A DNA stretch of 64,000 nt from Blattabacterium cuenoti (lineage in GTDB: Bacteria > Bacteroidota > Bacteroidia > Flavobacteriales > Blattabacteriaceae). Below are positions 39,263 through 47,740 of this stretch, piece by piece. The stretch is taken from the NCBI RefSeq assembly GCF_014252355.1, contig NZ_CP059217.1, positions 124,001 to 188,000 of the forward strand, in the 5' to 3' direction. Position 1 is the first letter of the stretch. Each line of letters opens with the position of its first letter. Under the pieces are notes generated by a model that was given only the letters and a program-made list of their open reading frames with translations, did not search any database and was not told where the DNA came from. Position numbers and translations under genes: made by a program.

Positions 39263-39272
39263 CTCAACATTT

Positions 39273-40376
39273 ATGGATATAACAGTAAAAAATATTACAG
39301 ATAAATTAGAAAATTTTGCTCCAATAGAATATTCTGAACCGTATGATAATGTTGGATTAATTATAGGATCGTATGAACAAATAATTAAAAAACTATTGAT
39401 AACTTTAGATATTACAGAGAAAGTAATAGAAGAAGCTATAAATAAAAAATGTAACTTAATCATTTCTTTTCATCCTATACTTTTCAAACCAATAAACAAA
39501 TTAACTGGATTAAGTAGTCAAGAGAAAATTATTATTTTATCATTAAAAAATAATATATCTATTTACGTTATTCACACAAATTTAGATGTTATATGGAATG
39601 GAATTAATTCTTACATATCTAATATATTAGATTTATATAATACTAAAGTAGTCTTTCCTAAGAAAGGCATAATCAAAAAATTAACAACTTATGTTCCTAT
39701 TTCTTATGCAGAAAGAGTTAGAAACTCTTTATTTTCTGCTGGTGCTGGAGAATTTAACAATTATAGTTGTTGTAGTTATAATTTTGATGGTATTGGAACT
39801 TTTCTAGGAAATGAAGATGCTACCCCTGCTATTGGTAAAAAACAACATTTGCATATGGAAAAAGAAACTTGCATAAATGTTATTTTTCCATATCATAAAA
39901 TTAACTATATTAAAAACGCTCTTTTTAAAAGTCATCCTTATGAAGAAGTAGCTTATGAAATTTATAATTTAGAAAATTATAATTCACGTTTAGGAATAGG
40001 CATATCCGGTATGTTAAAGAAAGAAATGAATGAATATGATTTTTTACGTTTTTTAAAAACTAAAATGTCATTATCTTACATAAGACATTCTTTATTTATT
40101 GGTAAAAAATTAAAGAAAATAGCTATAATATCAGGATCAGGTAGTTTTGGTATTGAACATGCTATAAAAGAAAAATATCAAGTTTTTGTTTCATCTGATT
40201 TAAAATATCATGATTTTTTTAAATCACAAAATAAAATTTTTATTATTGATATTAATCATTATGAATCTGAAAAATTTAATAAATTAATAATACAATCTTT
40301 TTTACAAAAAAATTTTTCCTCAATTGATATTGAGGAATCCTCAATTTGTACAAATCCTATTCAATATTTTTATTAA
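39273..40376 (+). CDS. NIF3-like dinuclear metal-centre protein
   Basis: 367-residue member of the NIF3/YbgI family, proposed GTP cyclohydrolase-type metal proteins whose role is unsettled. N-terminal FAPIEYSEPYDNVGLIIG, the metal-binding ISFHPILFKP and VIHTNLDVIWNGIN, and the C-terminal DINHYESEKFN segment match the family. The middle insertion (about 130-240, with HPYEEVAYEIYNLEN) is the PII-like domain of the larger bacterial form. It is followed 2 nt later by the coiled-coil protein gene, a pairing conserved in many bacteria. Confidence 0.92.
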   Translation: MDITVKNITDKLENFAPIEYSEPYDNVGLIIGSYEQIIKKLLITLDITEKVIEEAINKKCNLIISFHPILFKPINKLTGLSSQEKIIILSLKNNISIYVIHTNLDVIWNGINSYISNILDLYNTKVVFPKKGIIKKLTTYVPISYAERVRNSLFSAGAGEFNNYSCCSYNFDGIGTFLGNEDATPAIGKKQHLHMEKETCINVIFPYHKINYIKNALFKSHPYEEVAYEIYNLENYNSRLGIGISGMLKKEMNEYDFLRFLKTKMSLSYIRHSLFIGKKLKKIAIISGSGSFGIEHAIKEKYQVFVSSDLKYHDFFKSQNKIFIIDINHYESEKFNKLIIQSFLQKNFSSIDIEESSICTNPIQYFY

Positions 40377-40378
40377 AA

Positions 40379-41161
40379 ATGAAAAAAAAAGAAAAAACTA
40401 TTCAAGTAGTAGATAAGTTAAGAAAATTATACAATCTTCAATTAATAGATACTAGGATAGATGAAATTAAAGAATTTCGCATGAATATACCTATAGAAAT
40501 TAAAATTATACAAGATGAACTTGAAAAAACAAAAAAATTATTAGAAAATACTAAAAAGCATATTCATGCTTTGAATGAAGAAATTTTACAAAAACAAAAA
40601 TATATTAAACAATCGGATATATTAATTATAAAATATAATAAACAAAAAAATAATATAAAAAATGACAATGAATTATATTCTTTGAATAAAGAAATTGATT
40701 ATCAAAAATTAGAAATACAATTATATAATAAAAAAATAAAAGAAATTACCCATAAAATTAATAAGTATAAAATACTGTTGGAACAACAAGAAATAACATT
40801 TAAAAATGAACAAGAACATATCATTCATAAAAAAATAGAATTAGATCAAATTTGTGTAGACAATGAAAAAGAAGAACAATTGTTAAGAAAACAATCCGAT
40901 ATCCTTTCAAAGGAATTAGATAAAGAATTATTACAAACTTATATAAGAATAAGAAATGGAGTAAAAAATGGCATTGCAGTAGCTCCAGTTCAAAGAGGAG
41001 CTCCATTAGGATCTTATTTACTTATTACACCACAAAAATATTATGAACTTATGCAAAGAAATAAATTATTAATCGATGAACATAGTGGCAGAATACTAAT
41101 AGATGAAGAACTAGCTCTAGAAGAAAGAAAAAAATATTCTTTTTTGAAGAAAAAAAAATAA
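40379..41161 (+). CDS. Coiled-coil protein of the C4-type zinc-ribbon family, Cys lost
   Basis: 260 residues from the ATG at 40379; the open frame extends 11 codons into NIF3 but the family begins at EKLRKLYNLQLID-like sequence (VVDKLRKLYNLQLIDTRIDE). Residues about 35-180 form a long lysine/glutamate-rich coiled coil. The C-terminus has the family segment RNGVKNGIAVAPVQRGAPLG and then LLIDEHSGRILIDEELALEE. In the canonical family the two ribbon knuckles are CGGC- and CEYCG-like; here they are PLGS and DEHSG, with no Cys. From memory, flavobacterial relatives share this loss. Function of the family is unknown. trx-like gene follows 7 nt later. Confidence 0.85.
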   Translation: MKKKEKTIQVVDKLRKLYNLQLIDTRIDEIKEFRMNIPIEIKIIQDELEKTKKLLENTKKHIHALNEEILQKQKYIKQSDILIIKYNKQKNNIKNDNELYSLNKEIDYQKLEIQLYNKKIKEITHKINKYKILLEQQEITFKNEQEHIIHKKIELDQICVDNEKEEQLLRKQSDILSKELDKELLQTYIRIRNGVKNGIAVAPVQRGAPLGSYLLITPQKYYELMQRNKLLIDEHSGRILIDEELALEERKKYSFLKKKK

Positions 41162-41168
41162 TAATATT

Positions 41169-41723
41169 ATGGTTATTACTTATTCTGATTACGATATAAA
41201 ACAGAAAAAACTAAAAAATTTTGAATTATTAGAAACTAAATCTGGGGTCAAAAAATCTTTGAAAGATTTTTTTTCTGATCTAGGAACTGTAATTATGTTT
41301 ATTTGCAATCATTGTCCATTTGTTAAACATATTAATAACAAACTAATTCTATTATCTAATGAGTATATTAATAAAAATATATCATTTTTATCTATTAATT
41401 CTAATGATATTCAACAATATCCAGAAGATTCTCCTGAAAATATGAAAAAAGTAGCACATCAATTAGGATATCCTTTTCCTTATTTTTTTGATCGAACACA
41501 ACAAGTTGCAAAATATTACGGAGCAAAATGTACTCCAGAATTTTTTATTTTTCAAAATCAAAATTTATGTTACTATGGTCAATTTGACGATTCTAGACCA
41601 GGAAATAATATTCCAGTAAGTGGAATAGATATACAAAATATACTAGATAATATATTAAAAGAACAACCAATACAATTCACAAAAAAATTAAGTCAAGGAT
41701 GTAATATTAAATGGAAAAAGTAA
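41169..41723 (+). CDS. Thioredoxin-like (AhpC/TSA/redoxin) protein
   Basis: 184 residues with a thioredoxin fold. The redox motif is CNHCP (about residue 43-47, MFICNHCPFVKHI), the cis-Pro loop is KCTPEFFIF, and a small C-terminal extension carries DDSRPGNNIPVSGIDI. This is a cytosolic (no signal peptide) redoxin-family protein, close to the short thioredoxin-like proteins of Bacteroidetes annotated as thiol-disulfide isomerase or peroxiredoxin. The exact substrate is unclear. The 3' end overlaps the convergent nrnA-like gene by 17 nt. Confidence 0.88.
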   Translation: MVITYSDYDIKQKKLKNFELLETKSGVKKSLKDFFSDLGTVIMFICNHCPFVKHINNKLILLSNEYINKNISFLSINSNDIQQYPEDSPENMKKVAHQLGYPFPYFFDRTQQVAKYYGAKCTPEFFIFQNQNLCYYGQFDDSRPGNNIPVSGIDIQNILDNILKEQPIQFTKKLSQGCNIKWKK

Positions 41724-42723
41724 GATCATGTTTATATTTTTTAATAATATTTAAAAAATAATCAATTGATTCAGAAAGACTTATACTAGATATTCCTCCT
41801 GCTGCGTTTTTATGTCCTCCACCTTTAAAATGTTTTCGTGCAAATTGATTAACATCAAATTGACCTATTGAACGAAAAGAAATTTTAATTGTTGAAGTTT
41901 TATATTGCTCAAAAAAGAAAACAGAAAAAACAATGTTTTTTATTCCTAATCCGTAGGTAACAATACCATCTGTATCACTTGTATTATATGAATTACTAGA
42001 TATAATATCTGATTCACTAATACTAGTATAAGCTGTTCTATATTGATCTATTATCTTAATTTTATTTAAAGCTTGAGATAAAATCTTTAATTTTGATATA
42101 TTATATGTTACTTTAAGATGAAAATAAATATTTTGAATATCAATTCCTTGATTTAGTAATTGAATAGCGATGAAATGAGTTTCTGATGTAACAGATGGAA
42201 ATCTAAAAAATCCTGTATCAGTCATTATGCCAACATATAAACAAGTAGCTATATTTTTATCAATTTTATCTAAATTATTCATATTGTATATTAATCTATA
42301 AATTAATATACTAGTTGCTGAAACGTTAGAATCAAACAACATAAAATCAAATTTGGATGGAAAAGGATGATGATCAATTAATATTGTTTTTCCTTTATAA
42401 TTGGAAAACAATTCTTTCATATTTTTTATTCTATATAAATTATTAAAATCAATAAAAAATAAATAATCTGAATTATATACCTTTTTTTTTATAAAACGTT
42501 CTGTTTGATCAGACAAAATAATAATATTATCATTTCCTGGAAGCCATTTAAAAAATTCTGAATATTCTGTAGGAGAAATTAAGTACACATCATGTTTTAA
42601 TTTTTTTAAATAAAAGTATAGTGCTAAAGAAGATCCTAATGCATCGCCATCTGGGTTAGGATGAATTAATAGTATTATTGTTTTTTTTTCTTTTCCGTCA
42701 ATATTAGATAACCACATTACCAT
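41707..42723 (-). CDS. nrnA: DHH-family phosphoesterase (oligoribonuclease/pAp phosphatase, NrnA-like)
   Basis: 338 residues, cytosolic Mn-dependent DHH/DHHA1 phosphoesterase that degrades nano-RNA and may hydrolyse pAp. DHH motifs: HPNPDGDALGSSLAL (about 20-34), SDYLFFIDFNN, ILIDHHPFPSKFD and MTDTGFFRFPS. The DHHA1 end is HFKGGGHKNAAGGISSI. Two in-frame ATGs occur (MVMW); the 5' end overlaps the cca 3' end by 20 nt, suggesting coupling. The 3' end overlaps the thioredoxin-like gene. Confidence 0.9.
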   Translation of the reverse strand: MVMWLSNIDGKEKKTIILLIHPNPDGDALGSSLALYFYLKKLKHDVYLISPTEYSEFFKWLPGNDNIIILSDQTERFIKKKVYNSDYLFFIDFNNLYRIKNMKELFSNYKGKTILIDHHPFPSKFDFMLFDSNVSATSILIYRLIYNMNNLDKIDKNIATCLYVGIMTDTGFFRFPSVTSETHFIAIQLLNQGIDIQNIYFHLKVTYNISKLKILSQALNKIKIIDQYRTAYTSISESDIISSNSYNTSDTDGIVTYGLGIKNIVFSVFFFEQYKTSTIKISFRSIGQFDVNQFARKHFKGGGHKNAAGGISSISLSESIDYFLNIIKKYKHDLTFSI

Positions 42724-44164
42724 TACTAATTTTTCTTTTTAATCCTAATTCATCACCTTTTTTTAACATCATTAAATATGCTGAATGATATTCATTATAT
42801 ATCCTTCCTTCTAAAATAGACTCTTTAATATAATTCTTAATAATTCCTATTGTTTTGCATGGAGTAATATCAAAAGCGTTCATAATATCATTTCCTGATA
42901 TAGGTGATTTCCAGTTTTTTATTCTATCTTGTTGTTCTAATTTTTTTATTCTTCTAACTAAAAGAAAAAAGTTTTTTTTATATGTTGTTTCTTTTTCTAT
43001 ATTTTTTGTTGTAATATCTGCTACACATAATCGTATTAAATCATCTAGATCATCTCCCATATCAAATAATAATCTACGTATTGCAGAATCACTAGTATTA
43101 TCAGATATTAATGCTATAGGTCTAGAACTATTTTTAATAATTTTTGTTACATATTTCATAGGATATCCTTGTGGTAACTTTAATCTTTTAAAGATATTTG
43201 AAATCATTCTAGATCCTACTAATTCATGTGCATGAAAAGACCATCCTATTTTTGGAATAAATTTTTTTGTATTCGTTTTTCCAATATCATGAAGTAAGGC
43301 GGCCCACCTTAACCATATAGTATTATGTTTATTTTTACTAATATTATCTAATACTTTCAATGTATGAAAAAAATTATCTTTATGTTTATATCCATATTTT
43401 TCTTCTATACCTTGTAATAAAGTTAATTCAGGTAATATTGTTTGTAACAATCCAGAATTATATAATAATAATATGCCTACAGAAGGATTTTTAGTTAAAA
43501 TAATTTTATGTAATTCTTCTACAATTCTTTCTATAGAAATAATACTAATTCTGTGTTTATTTTTTTTAATTGATTGAAAAGAAGATTTATCAATCATAAA
43601 CTTTAATTGAGTTGCAAATCTTATAGCCCTTATCATTCTTAACGGATCATCAGAATAAGTAATATCTGAATTCAGTGGAGTTCTTAATATTTTTTTTTTT
43701 AAATCTAATAATCCACCAAATGGATCAATCAATTGACCATAATTTGTTTTATTTAAACTAATTGCTAAAGCGTTAATAGTAAAATCTCTTCTATTTTGAT
43801 CATCTTGTAAAGAACCAGGTGCTATGATAGGATTTCTACTGCAAATATTATAGGATTCTTTTCTAGATCCTACAAATTCTATTTTTATATTTTGATATTC
43901 TAACATAGCTGTACCAAAACGTTTAAAGATATTTATTTTTGGAGATGGTGTAATATATTTAGAAACCTCTTTAGCCAATTTAATTCCTTCTCCTATAGTT
44001 AAAATATCTACATCTTTTTTTGCATCATCTTTTTTTTCTTTGTTAACCCCAAGCAAAAAATCACGTACATATCCTCCTATTACATAACAATCTTGTTTTA
44101 TATTTCTTGCCGCATGAGTAATTATTTGAAATATATTGTCGTTAATAGCTGAAATTAAATTCAT
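42704..44164 (-). CDS. cca: tRNA nucleotidyltransferase (CCA-adding) with HD domain
   Basis: 486 residues; class II nucleotidyltransferase with HD hydrolase domain. The polymerase signature is VIGGYVRDFLLG (about 30-41) with catalytic Asp pair in KKDVDILT. Template-type motif B/C regions follow (RRDFTINALAISL, DDPLRMIRAIRFATQL), and the HD motif is ALLHDIGK (about 285-292). The encoded tRNA-Leu lacks CCA, so an enzyme of this kind is required. Poly(A) polymerase cannot be excluded, but the HD form is usual for bacterial Cca in this phylum. A T11 run (43690-43700) is in frame. Confidence 0.92.
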   Translation of the reverse strand: MNLISAINDNIFQIITHAARNIKQDCYVIGGYVRDFLLGVNKEKKDDAKKDVDILTIGEGIKLAKEVSKYITPSPKINIFKRFGTAMLEYQNIKIEFVGSRKESYNICSRNPIIAPGSLQDDQNRRDFTINALAISLNKTNYGQLIDPFGGLLDLKKKILRTPLNSDITYSDDPLRMIRAIRFATQLKFMIDKSSFQSIKKNKHRISIISIERIVEELHKIILTKNPSVGILLLYNSGLLQTILPELTLLQGIEEKYGYKHKDNFFHTLKVLDNISKNKHNTIWLRWAALLHDIGKTNTKKFIPKIGWSFHAHELVGSRMISNIFKRLKLPQGYPMKYVTKIIKNSSRPIALISDNTSDSAIRRLLFDMGDDLDDLIRLCVADITTKNIEKETTYKKNFFLLVRRIKKLEQQDRIKNWKSPISGNDIMNAFDITPCKTIGIIKNYIKESILEGRIYNEYHSAYLMMLKKGDELGLKRKISNGNVVI

Positions 44165-44181
44165 GTTATTTATATAAGTTA

Positions 44182-44754
44182 TTAACGTAATATTGTTATT
44201 TTATTAGAAACCAATTTTATAATAGAAGATTCATTATACATATATTTTTCTTGTCTACGAAAATTTACAGCATAATCAATGTTATTTAATATAGATGGAT
44301 GAATTTCAGAAAAAGATTTTGGAGTTGGATCCCCAGATAAATTTGCAGAAGTAGATATTAATGGTTTATTTAAATTTTTAATTAAGTGATAACAAAATGG
44401 ATCCATAGTTATACGTATTGCTAAAGTTTTATCTTGTTTTATAAAAATACAGTTAGAAATTATTTGTCTAGGATTTTCATATATTATAGTCATGGGCTTA
44501 TTTGTATTTTGTTCTAATAATTTCATTAATTGATTAGGAATAAATTTCACTAAATCATGTACACGATTAATATTTTCTACTAAAATAATCATAGGTTTAA
44601 ATAACTTTCTATTTTTTATTTTATATATTTTTTTCACTGCTTGTATATTAAATGGATCGCACCCTAACCCCCATACTGTATCGGTAGGATATAGTAAACA
44701 TTTTCCTTGATTTAATATTTTTACACTTTGTTCTATTTCATTTATAAATGACAT
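44182..44754 (-). CDS. tsaC: Threonylcarbamoyl-AMP synthase (Sua5/YrdC family)
   Basis: 190 residues of the YrdC fold, needed for t6A modification of ANN-decoding tRNAs. LYPTDTVWGLGCDPFN is the N-terminal Thr/ATP motif, KIYKIKNRKLFKPMIILV contains the KxR and K motifs, and ISTSANLSGDPTPKSF closes the site. The longer Sua5 C-terminal domain is absent, so this is the TsaC (YrdC) length. 23 nt downstream of dapD and 17 nt upstream of cca. Confidence 0.93.
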   Translation of the reverse strand: MSFINEIEQSVKILNQGKCLLYPTDTVWGLGCDPFNIQAVKKIYKIKNRKLFKPMIILVENINRVHDLVKFIPNQLMKLLEQNTNKPMTIIYENPRQIISNCIFIKQDKTLAIRITMDPFCYHLIKNLNKPLISTSANLSGDPTPKSFSEIHPSILNNIDYAVNFRRQEKYMYNESSIIKLVSNKITILR

Positions 44755-44777
44755 GGCTTGTTTGTAATGTAAAAAAA

Positions 44778-45611
44778 TTAAAAAGATAAACGATGTTGTC
44801 TTAATACTTCATTTAAAGAAGTTTTTTTGTTTGTGCTCTCTTTTCTTTTGCCTATAATTAATGCACATGGAACATGATATATTCCAGAAGGAAATTTTTT
44901 TGGATATGTACCAGGAATAACAACAGATGATTTAGGTATAAATCCTTTCATTTCAATTGCTATTTCTCTAGTAACATCGAAAATTTTTGTAGATGAAGTT
45001 AATACTACATTTGCTCCTAAAACCGCTTCTTTTTCAATAAGCACTCCTTCTACCAAAATACATCTAGACCCAATAAATACATCATCTTCTATAATAACAG
45101 GATTGGATTGTATTGGTTCTAAAACTCCTCCAATTCCAACACCACCACTTATATGTACACGATTACCTATTTGTGCACAACTACCAACTGTTGCCCAAGT
45201 ATCTATCATAGTATCTTCTCCTATATAAGCCCCTATATTAACATAAGAAGGCATTAAAGTTACTCCAGGAGAAATAAATGATCCATAACGAGCAACAGCA
45301 GGGGGAACAACTCTCACTCCTTTTTCTTTAAATTTATTTTTTATAGGAATTTTATCATAAAATTCTAATGGGCCTACTTCTATAACATTTATTTCCCTCA
45401 TTGAAAAAAACATAAGAATTGCTTTTTTAAGCCATTCATTAACTTTCCATTTACCATCAGAAAAATATGAAACTCTAATGCATCCTTCATCCATTTTTTT
45501 TATAATATACATAACAGTATCTTGTATATTACAATTGGTTTTGCAATTTTCTTCATTAGCATTCCAAGCAGTTTCAATTTTCAATTTTATTTTATCTACA
45601 TTTATTTTCAT
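44778..45611 (-). CDS. dapD: Tetrahydrodipicolinate N-succinyltransferase
   Basis: 277 residues, first committed succinylated step to meso-diaminopimelate and lysine. The C-terminal two thirds is a left-handed beta helix made of hexapeptide repeats (from VRVVPPAVARYGSFISPGVT through IEDDVFIGSRCILVEGVLIE), and the N-terminus is the alpha-helical domain. The DNA 5' end is a clear ATG. The pathway yields both lysine and a cell-wall precursor. Aspartate semialdehyde for it derives from the kinase half of ThrA. A short repetitive spacer separates it from ruvX. Confidence 0.96.
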   Translation of the reverse strand: MKINVDKIKLKIETAWNANEENCKTNCNIQDTVMYIIKKMDEGCIRVSYFSDGKWKVNEWLKKAILMFFSMREINVIEVGPLEFYDKIPIKNKFKEKGVRVVPPAVARYGSFISPGVTLMPSYVNIGAYIGEDTMIDTWATVGSCAQIGNRVHISGGVGIGGVLEPIQSNPVIIEDDVFIGSRCILVEGVLIEKEAVLGANVVLTSSTKIFDVTREIAIEMKGFIPKSSVVIPGTYPKKFPSGIYHVPCALIIGKRKESTNKKTSLNEVLRQHRLSF

Positions 45612-45672
45612 AGTATTTCATAGTAACAATGAAATGAAACAATGAAATATAGCAAAAAAAAATAAATTTTTC

Positions 45673-46095
45673 ATGATAATAAAAAAGATATTAGGAATAG
45701 ATTATGGAAAAGTAATTACAGGCGTATCAATAACAGATTCTAAACAAATATTTGCTTTTGGCATTAACTCGGTTTTAACAAAAAATTTAATGACATTTTT
45801 AGATACTTTAATGACAAAAAATCAAATAGAAATCATTGTTATAGGATTACCTAAAACTTTAAAGAATAAAATTTTTTCCATAGAAAAACTTATTCAAAAA
45901 TTTATATTTAAATTTTTAACCAAATATCCAAATATTATGATAGAAAGGGTAGATGAACGATTTACATCTAAAATAGCTTTTCAAGCTATGAAAGATTTAG
46001 GATTTAAAAATAAACATAATAAAAAACAAGATATTTTACATCAAATTAGTGCTACTATTATTTTACAGTCTTATCTTTCTAAAATGAAAAAATAA
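45673..46095 (+). CDS. ruvX: Putative pre-16S rRNA nuclease / Holliday-junction resolvase homolog (YqgF)
   Basis: 140 residues with an RNase H-like fold. N-terminal LGIDYGKVITGVSITD, IEIIVIGLPKTLKN, RVDERFTSKIAFQAM and the C-terminal DILHQISATIILQSYL are the family motifs, with the conserved catalytic Asp in IDYG, Glu in DERF and Asp in DILHQ. The family role is now usually given as 16S rRNA 5' maturation. 8 nt upstream of def. Confidence 0.92.
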   Translation: MIIKKILGIDYGKVITGVSITDSKQIFAFGINSVLTKNLMTFLDTLMTKNQIEIIVIGLPKTLKNKIFSIEKLIQKFIFKFLTKYPNIMIERVDERFTSKIAFQAMKDLGFKNKHNKKQDILHQISATIILQSYLSKMKK

Positions 46096-46103
46096 TTAAA
46101 ATT

Positions 46104-46616
46104 ATGATTTTACCTCTCGTGTTTTATGGAAATCCTATTTTAAGAACAAAATGTATAGAAATAGATATTTCTTCTAGATTAGAAATTGATAATTTAGTCA
46201 AAAATATGTTTGAAACAATAATAGAAGTAAAAGGTATAGGATTAGCTGCTCCTCAAATTGGTAAAAATATTCGTCTTTTTATAGTGAAAATTCCATTATT
46301 AAATAATAATATAATACATTATTATTCAGAAGTTTTTATTAATGCAAAAATAATTAAATTAAAAGGTAAAAAATATAACTTTAAAGAAGGATGTTTAAGT
46401 ATTCCAGGAATTGTAGAATGCGTAAAAAGGAAATCTGAAATTATAATAGAATATTATAATAAAAACTGGAATAAAAAGAAAAAAATTTTAAATGGACTCT
46501 TTGCAAGAGTTATTCAACATGAATATGATCATATTGAGGGTAAACTTTTTATAGATTATTTATCTATTAAAAAAAAACAAATAATAGTAAATAAATTATC
46601 TAATTTTATAAAATAA
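46104..46616 (+). CDS. def: Peptide deformylase
   Basis: 170 residues, removes N-terminal formyl groups. The three PDF motifs are complete: GIGLAAPQIG (about 48-57), EGCLSIPG (Cys metal ligand) and VIQHEYDHIEGKLF (His metal ligands and catalytic Glu). Convergent with rplT, 4 nt away. Confidence 0.96.
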   Translation: MILPLVFYGNPILRTKCIEIDISSRLEIDNLVKNMFETIIEVKGIGLAAPQIGKNIRLFIVKIPLLNNNIIHYYSEVFINAKIIKLKGKKYNFKEGCLSIPGIVECVKRKSEIIIEYYNKNWNKKKKILNGLFARVIQHEYDHIEGKLFIDYLSIKKKQIIVNKLSNFIK

Positions 46617-46620
46617 ATGA

Positions 46621-46965
46621 TTACAAAATTTTATCTACTATTTCTTTAAAAGAATTTTGGTCATTCATAGCTAAATCTGATAAAAATTTTCTATTTACTT
46701 TTATATTTTTTTCAGCCAATTTTTTTATAAATTTTGAATATGATAACCCATATAAACGAATTCCAGCGTTAATTCGTTGAATCCAAATGGATCTAAAGAA
46801 TCTTTTTTTTCTTTTTCTGCCATGAAAAGCATAAACTAAAGATTTTTCTACTGCATTTTTAGCAACTGTATAAACTCTATTTCTTGATCCATAAAAGCCT
46901 TTGGCTAATTTCAATATTTTTTTTCTCCTTTTCTTAGAAGAAACAGCATTAGTAGATCTTGGCAT
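46621..46965 (-). CDS. rplT: 50S ribosomal protein L20
   Basis: 114 residues, the usual length, starting MPRSTNAVSSKKRRKKILKL with the KGFYGSRNRVYTVA and KRKKRFFRSIWIQRINAG segments. It binds 23S rRNA in early assembly and, in other bacteria, represses the infC-rpmI-rplT transcript; no pseudoknot operator was identified here. Last gene of the minus-strand unit thrS-infC-rpmI-rplT, 6 nt after rpmI. Confidence 0.97.
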   Translation of the reverse strand: MPRSTNAVSSKKRRKKILKLAKGFYGSRNRVYTVAKNAVEKSLVYAFHGRKRKKRFFRSIWIQRINAGIRLYGLSYSKFIKKLAEKNIKVNRKFLSDLAMNDQNSFKEIVDKIL

Positions 46966-46971
46966 AATAAA

Positions 46972-47160
46972 TTAAAATTGTTTGTTTACCTTTTTAAAAT
47001 CAGAATGTTTTAAAATAGAAAATTTTCTTAATTGTCTTTTTCTTTTTTTAGATTTTTTTGTAAGCAGATGATTTTTACAAGAGTGTTTTTTTTTGATCAA
47101 TCCATTGGATGTTCTTTTAAATCTTTTTTTAGAACCAGATTTAGTTTTTAATTTTGGCAT
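46972..47160 (-). CDS. rpmI: 50S ribosomal protein L35
   Basis: 62 residues, [20 protein letters not shown] at the start, then a Lys/Arg-rich body with [20 protein letters not shown]. Normal L35 length. 4 nt downstream of infC. Confidence 0.96.
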   Translation of the reverse strand: MPKLKTKSGSKKRFKRTSNGLIKKKHSCKNHLLTKKSKKRKRQLRKFSILKHSDFKKVNKQF

Positions 47161-47164
47161 AAAA

Positions 47165-47740
47165 TTACATTTTTTTTGGAGCTAAGATCATATACATCCT
47201 TTTGCCTTCCATAACTGGCATTTGTTCAACTTTTCCATATTCTTCAATTTCTTCCGCAAATTTTAAAAGTTTTGTTTTTCCTTGATTTTTATATACAATA
47301 GATCTACCTTTGAAAAATACAAAGACTTTTACTTTATCTCCACGCATTAAAAATTTTTCAGCACTTTTTATTTTTACTTTACCATCATGATCTCCAATTT
47401 GAGGCCCAAATCTTATTTCTTTAGTGTTGACTTTCACTTGTTTTGATTTAAATTTTTTCTTTTTTTTCTTTTGCTCATAAAGAAATTTTTTATAATCCAG
47501 TATTTTACATACTGGAGGATTTGCTTTTGGATTAATTTCCACTAAATCTAAACCTTTATCAGTCGCTAATTGAATAGCTACTTCTTTGGAAAGAATTCCA
47601 TTTTGTTCAGAATATTCCCCTACTAAACGAATCATAACAGCATTAATATTCTTATTAATCTTATGAAGTTCTTTTTTTTGAGTTAATGATCGAGATATTC
47701 TTTTTCTTTTATTTAGTCTTGAAAATTTTTTTTTTATAAT
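47165..47740 (-). CDS. infC: Translation initiation factor IF-3 (start at an AUU codon)
   Basis: The first ATG (47635) would give only 156 residues and would cut off the conserved IF-3 N-terminus. The frame stays open upstream with family-like sequence: [20 protein letters not shown], then [20 protein letters not shown], matching the INxxIxxxxVRLVG start of IF-3. There is no ATG there before the in-frame TAA at 47753-47755. The best start is ATT at 47740 (next is ATA at 47737), giving 191 residues; infC famously uses AUU in E. coli. The [21 protein letters not shown] core, [20 protein letters not shown] and C-terminal [10 protein letters not shown] are intact. This start would overlap the thrS stop (47734-47736). 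Confidence 0.9.
   Translation of the reverse strand: MIKKKFSRLNKRKRISRSLTQKKELHKINKNINAVMIRLVGEYSEQNGILSKEVAIQLATDKGLDLVEINPKANPPVCKILDYKKFLYEQKKKKKKFKSKQVKVNTKEIRFGPQIGDHDGKVKIKSAEKFLMRGDKVKVFVFFKGRSIVYKNQGKTKLLKFAEEIEEYGKVEQMPVMEGKRMYMILAPKKM

Noticed and set aside
42855-43235. 126-codon plus-strand open frame
   Set aside because: Lies wholly inside cca on the opposite strand; the cca motifs there are well conserved, so this is a shadow.
45612-45672. Repeated AATGAAAT/AACAATGAAAT units between dapD and ruvX
   Set aside because: Short AT-rich near-repeats in a 61-nt gap; too short and degenerate to call a repeat family or operator.
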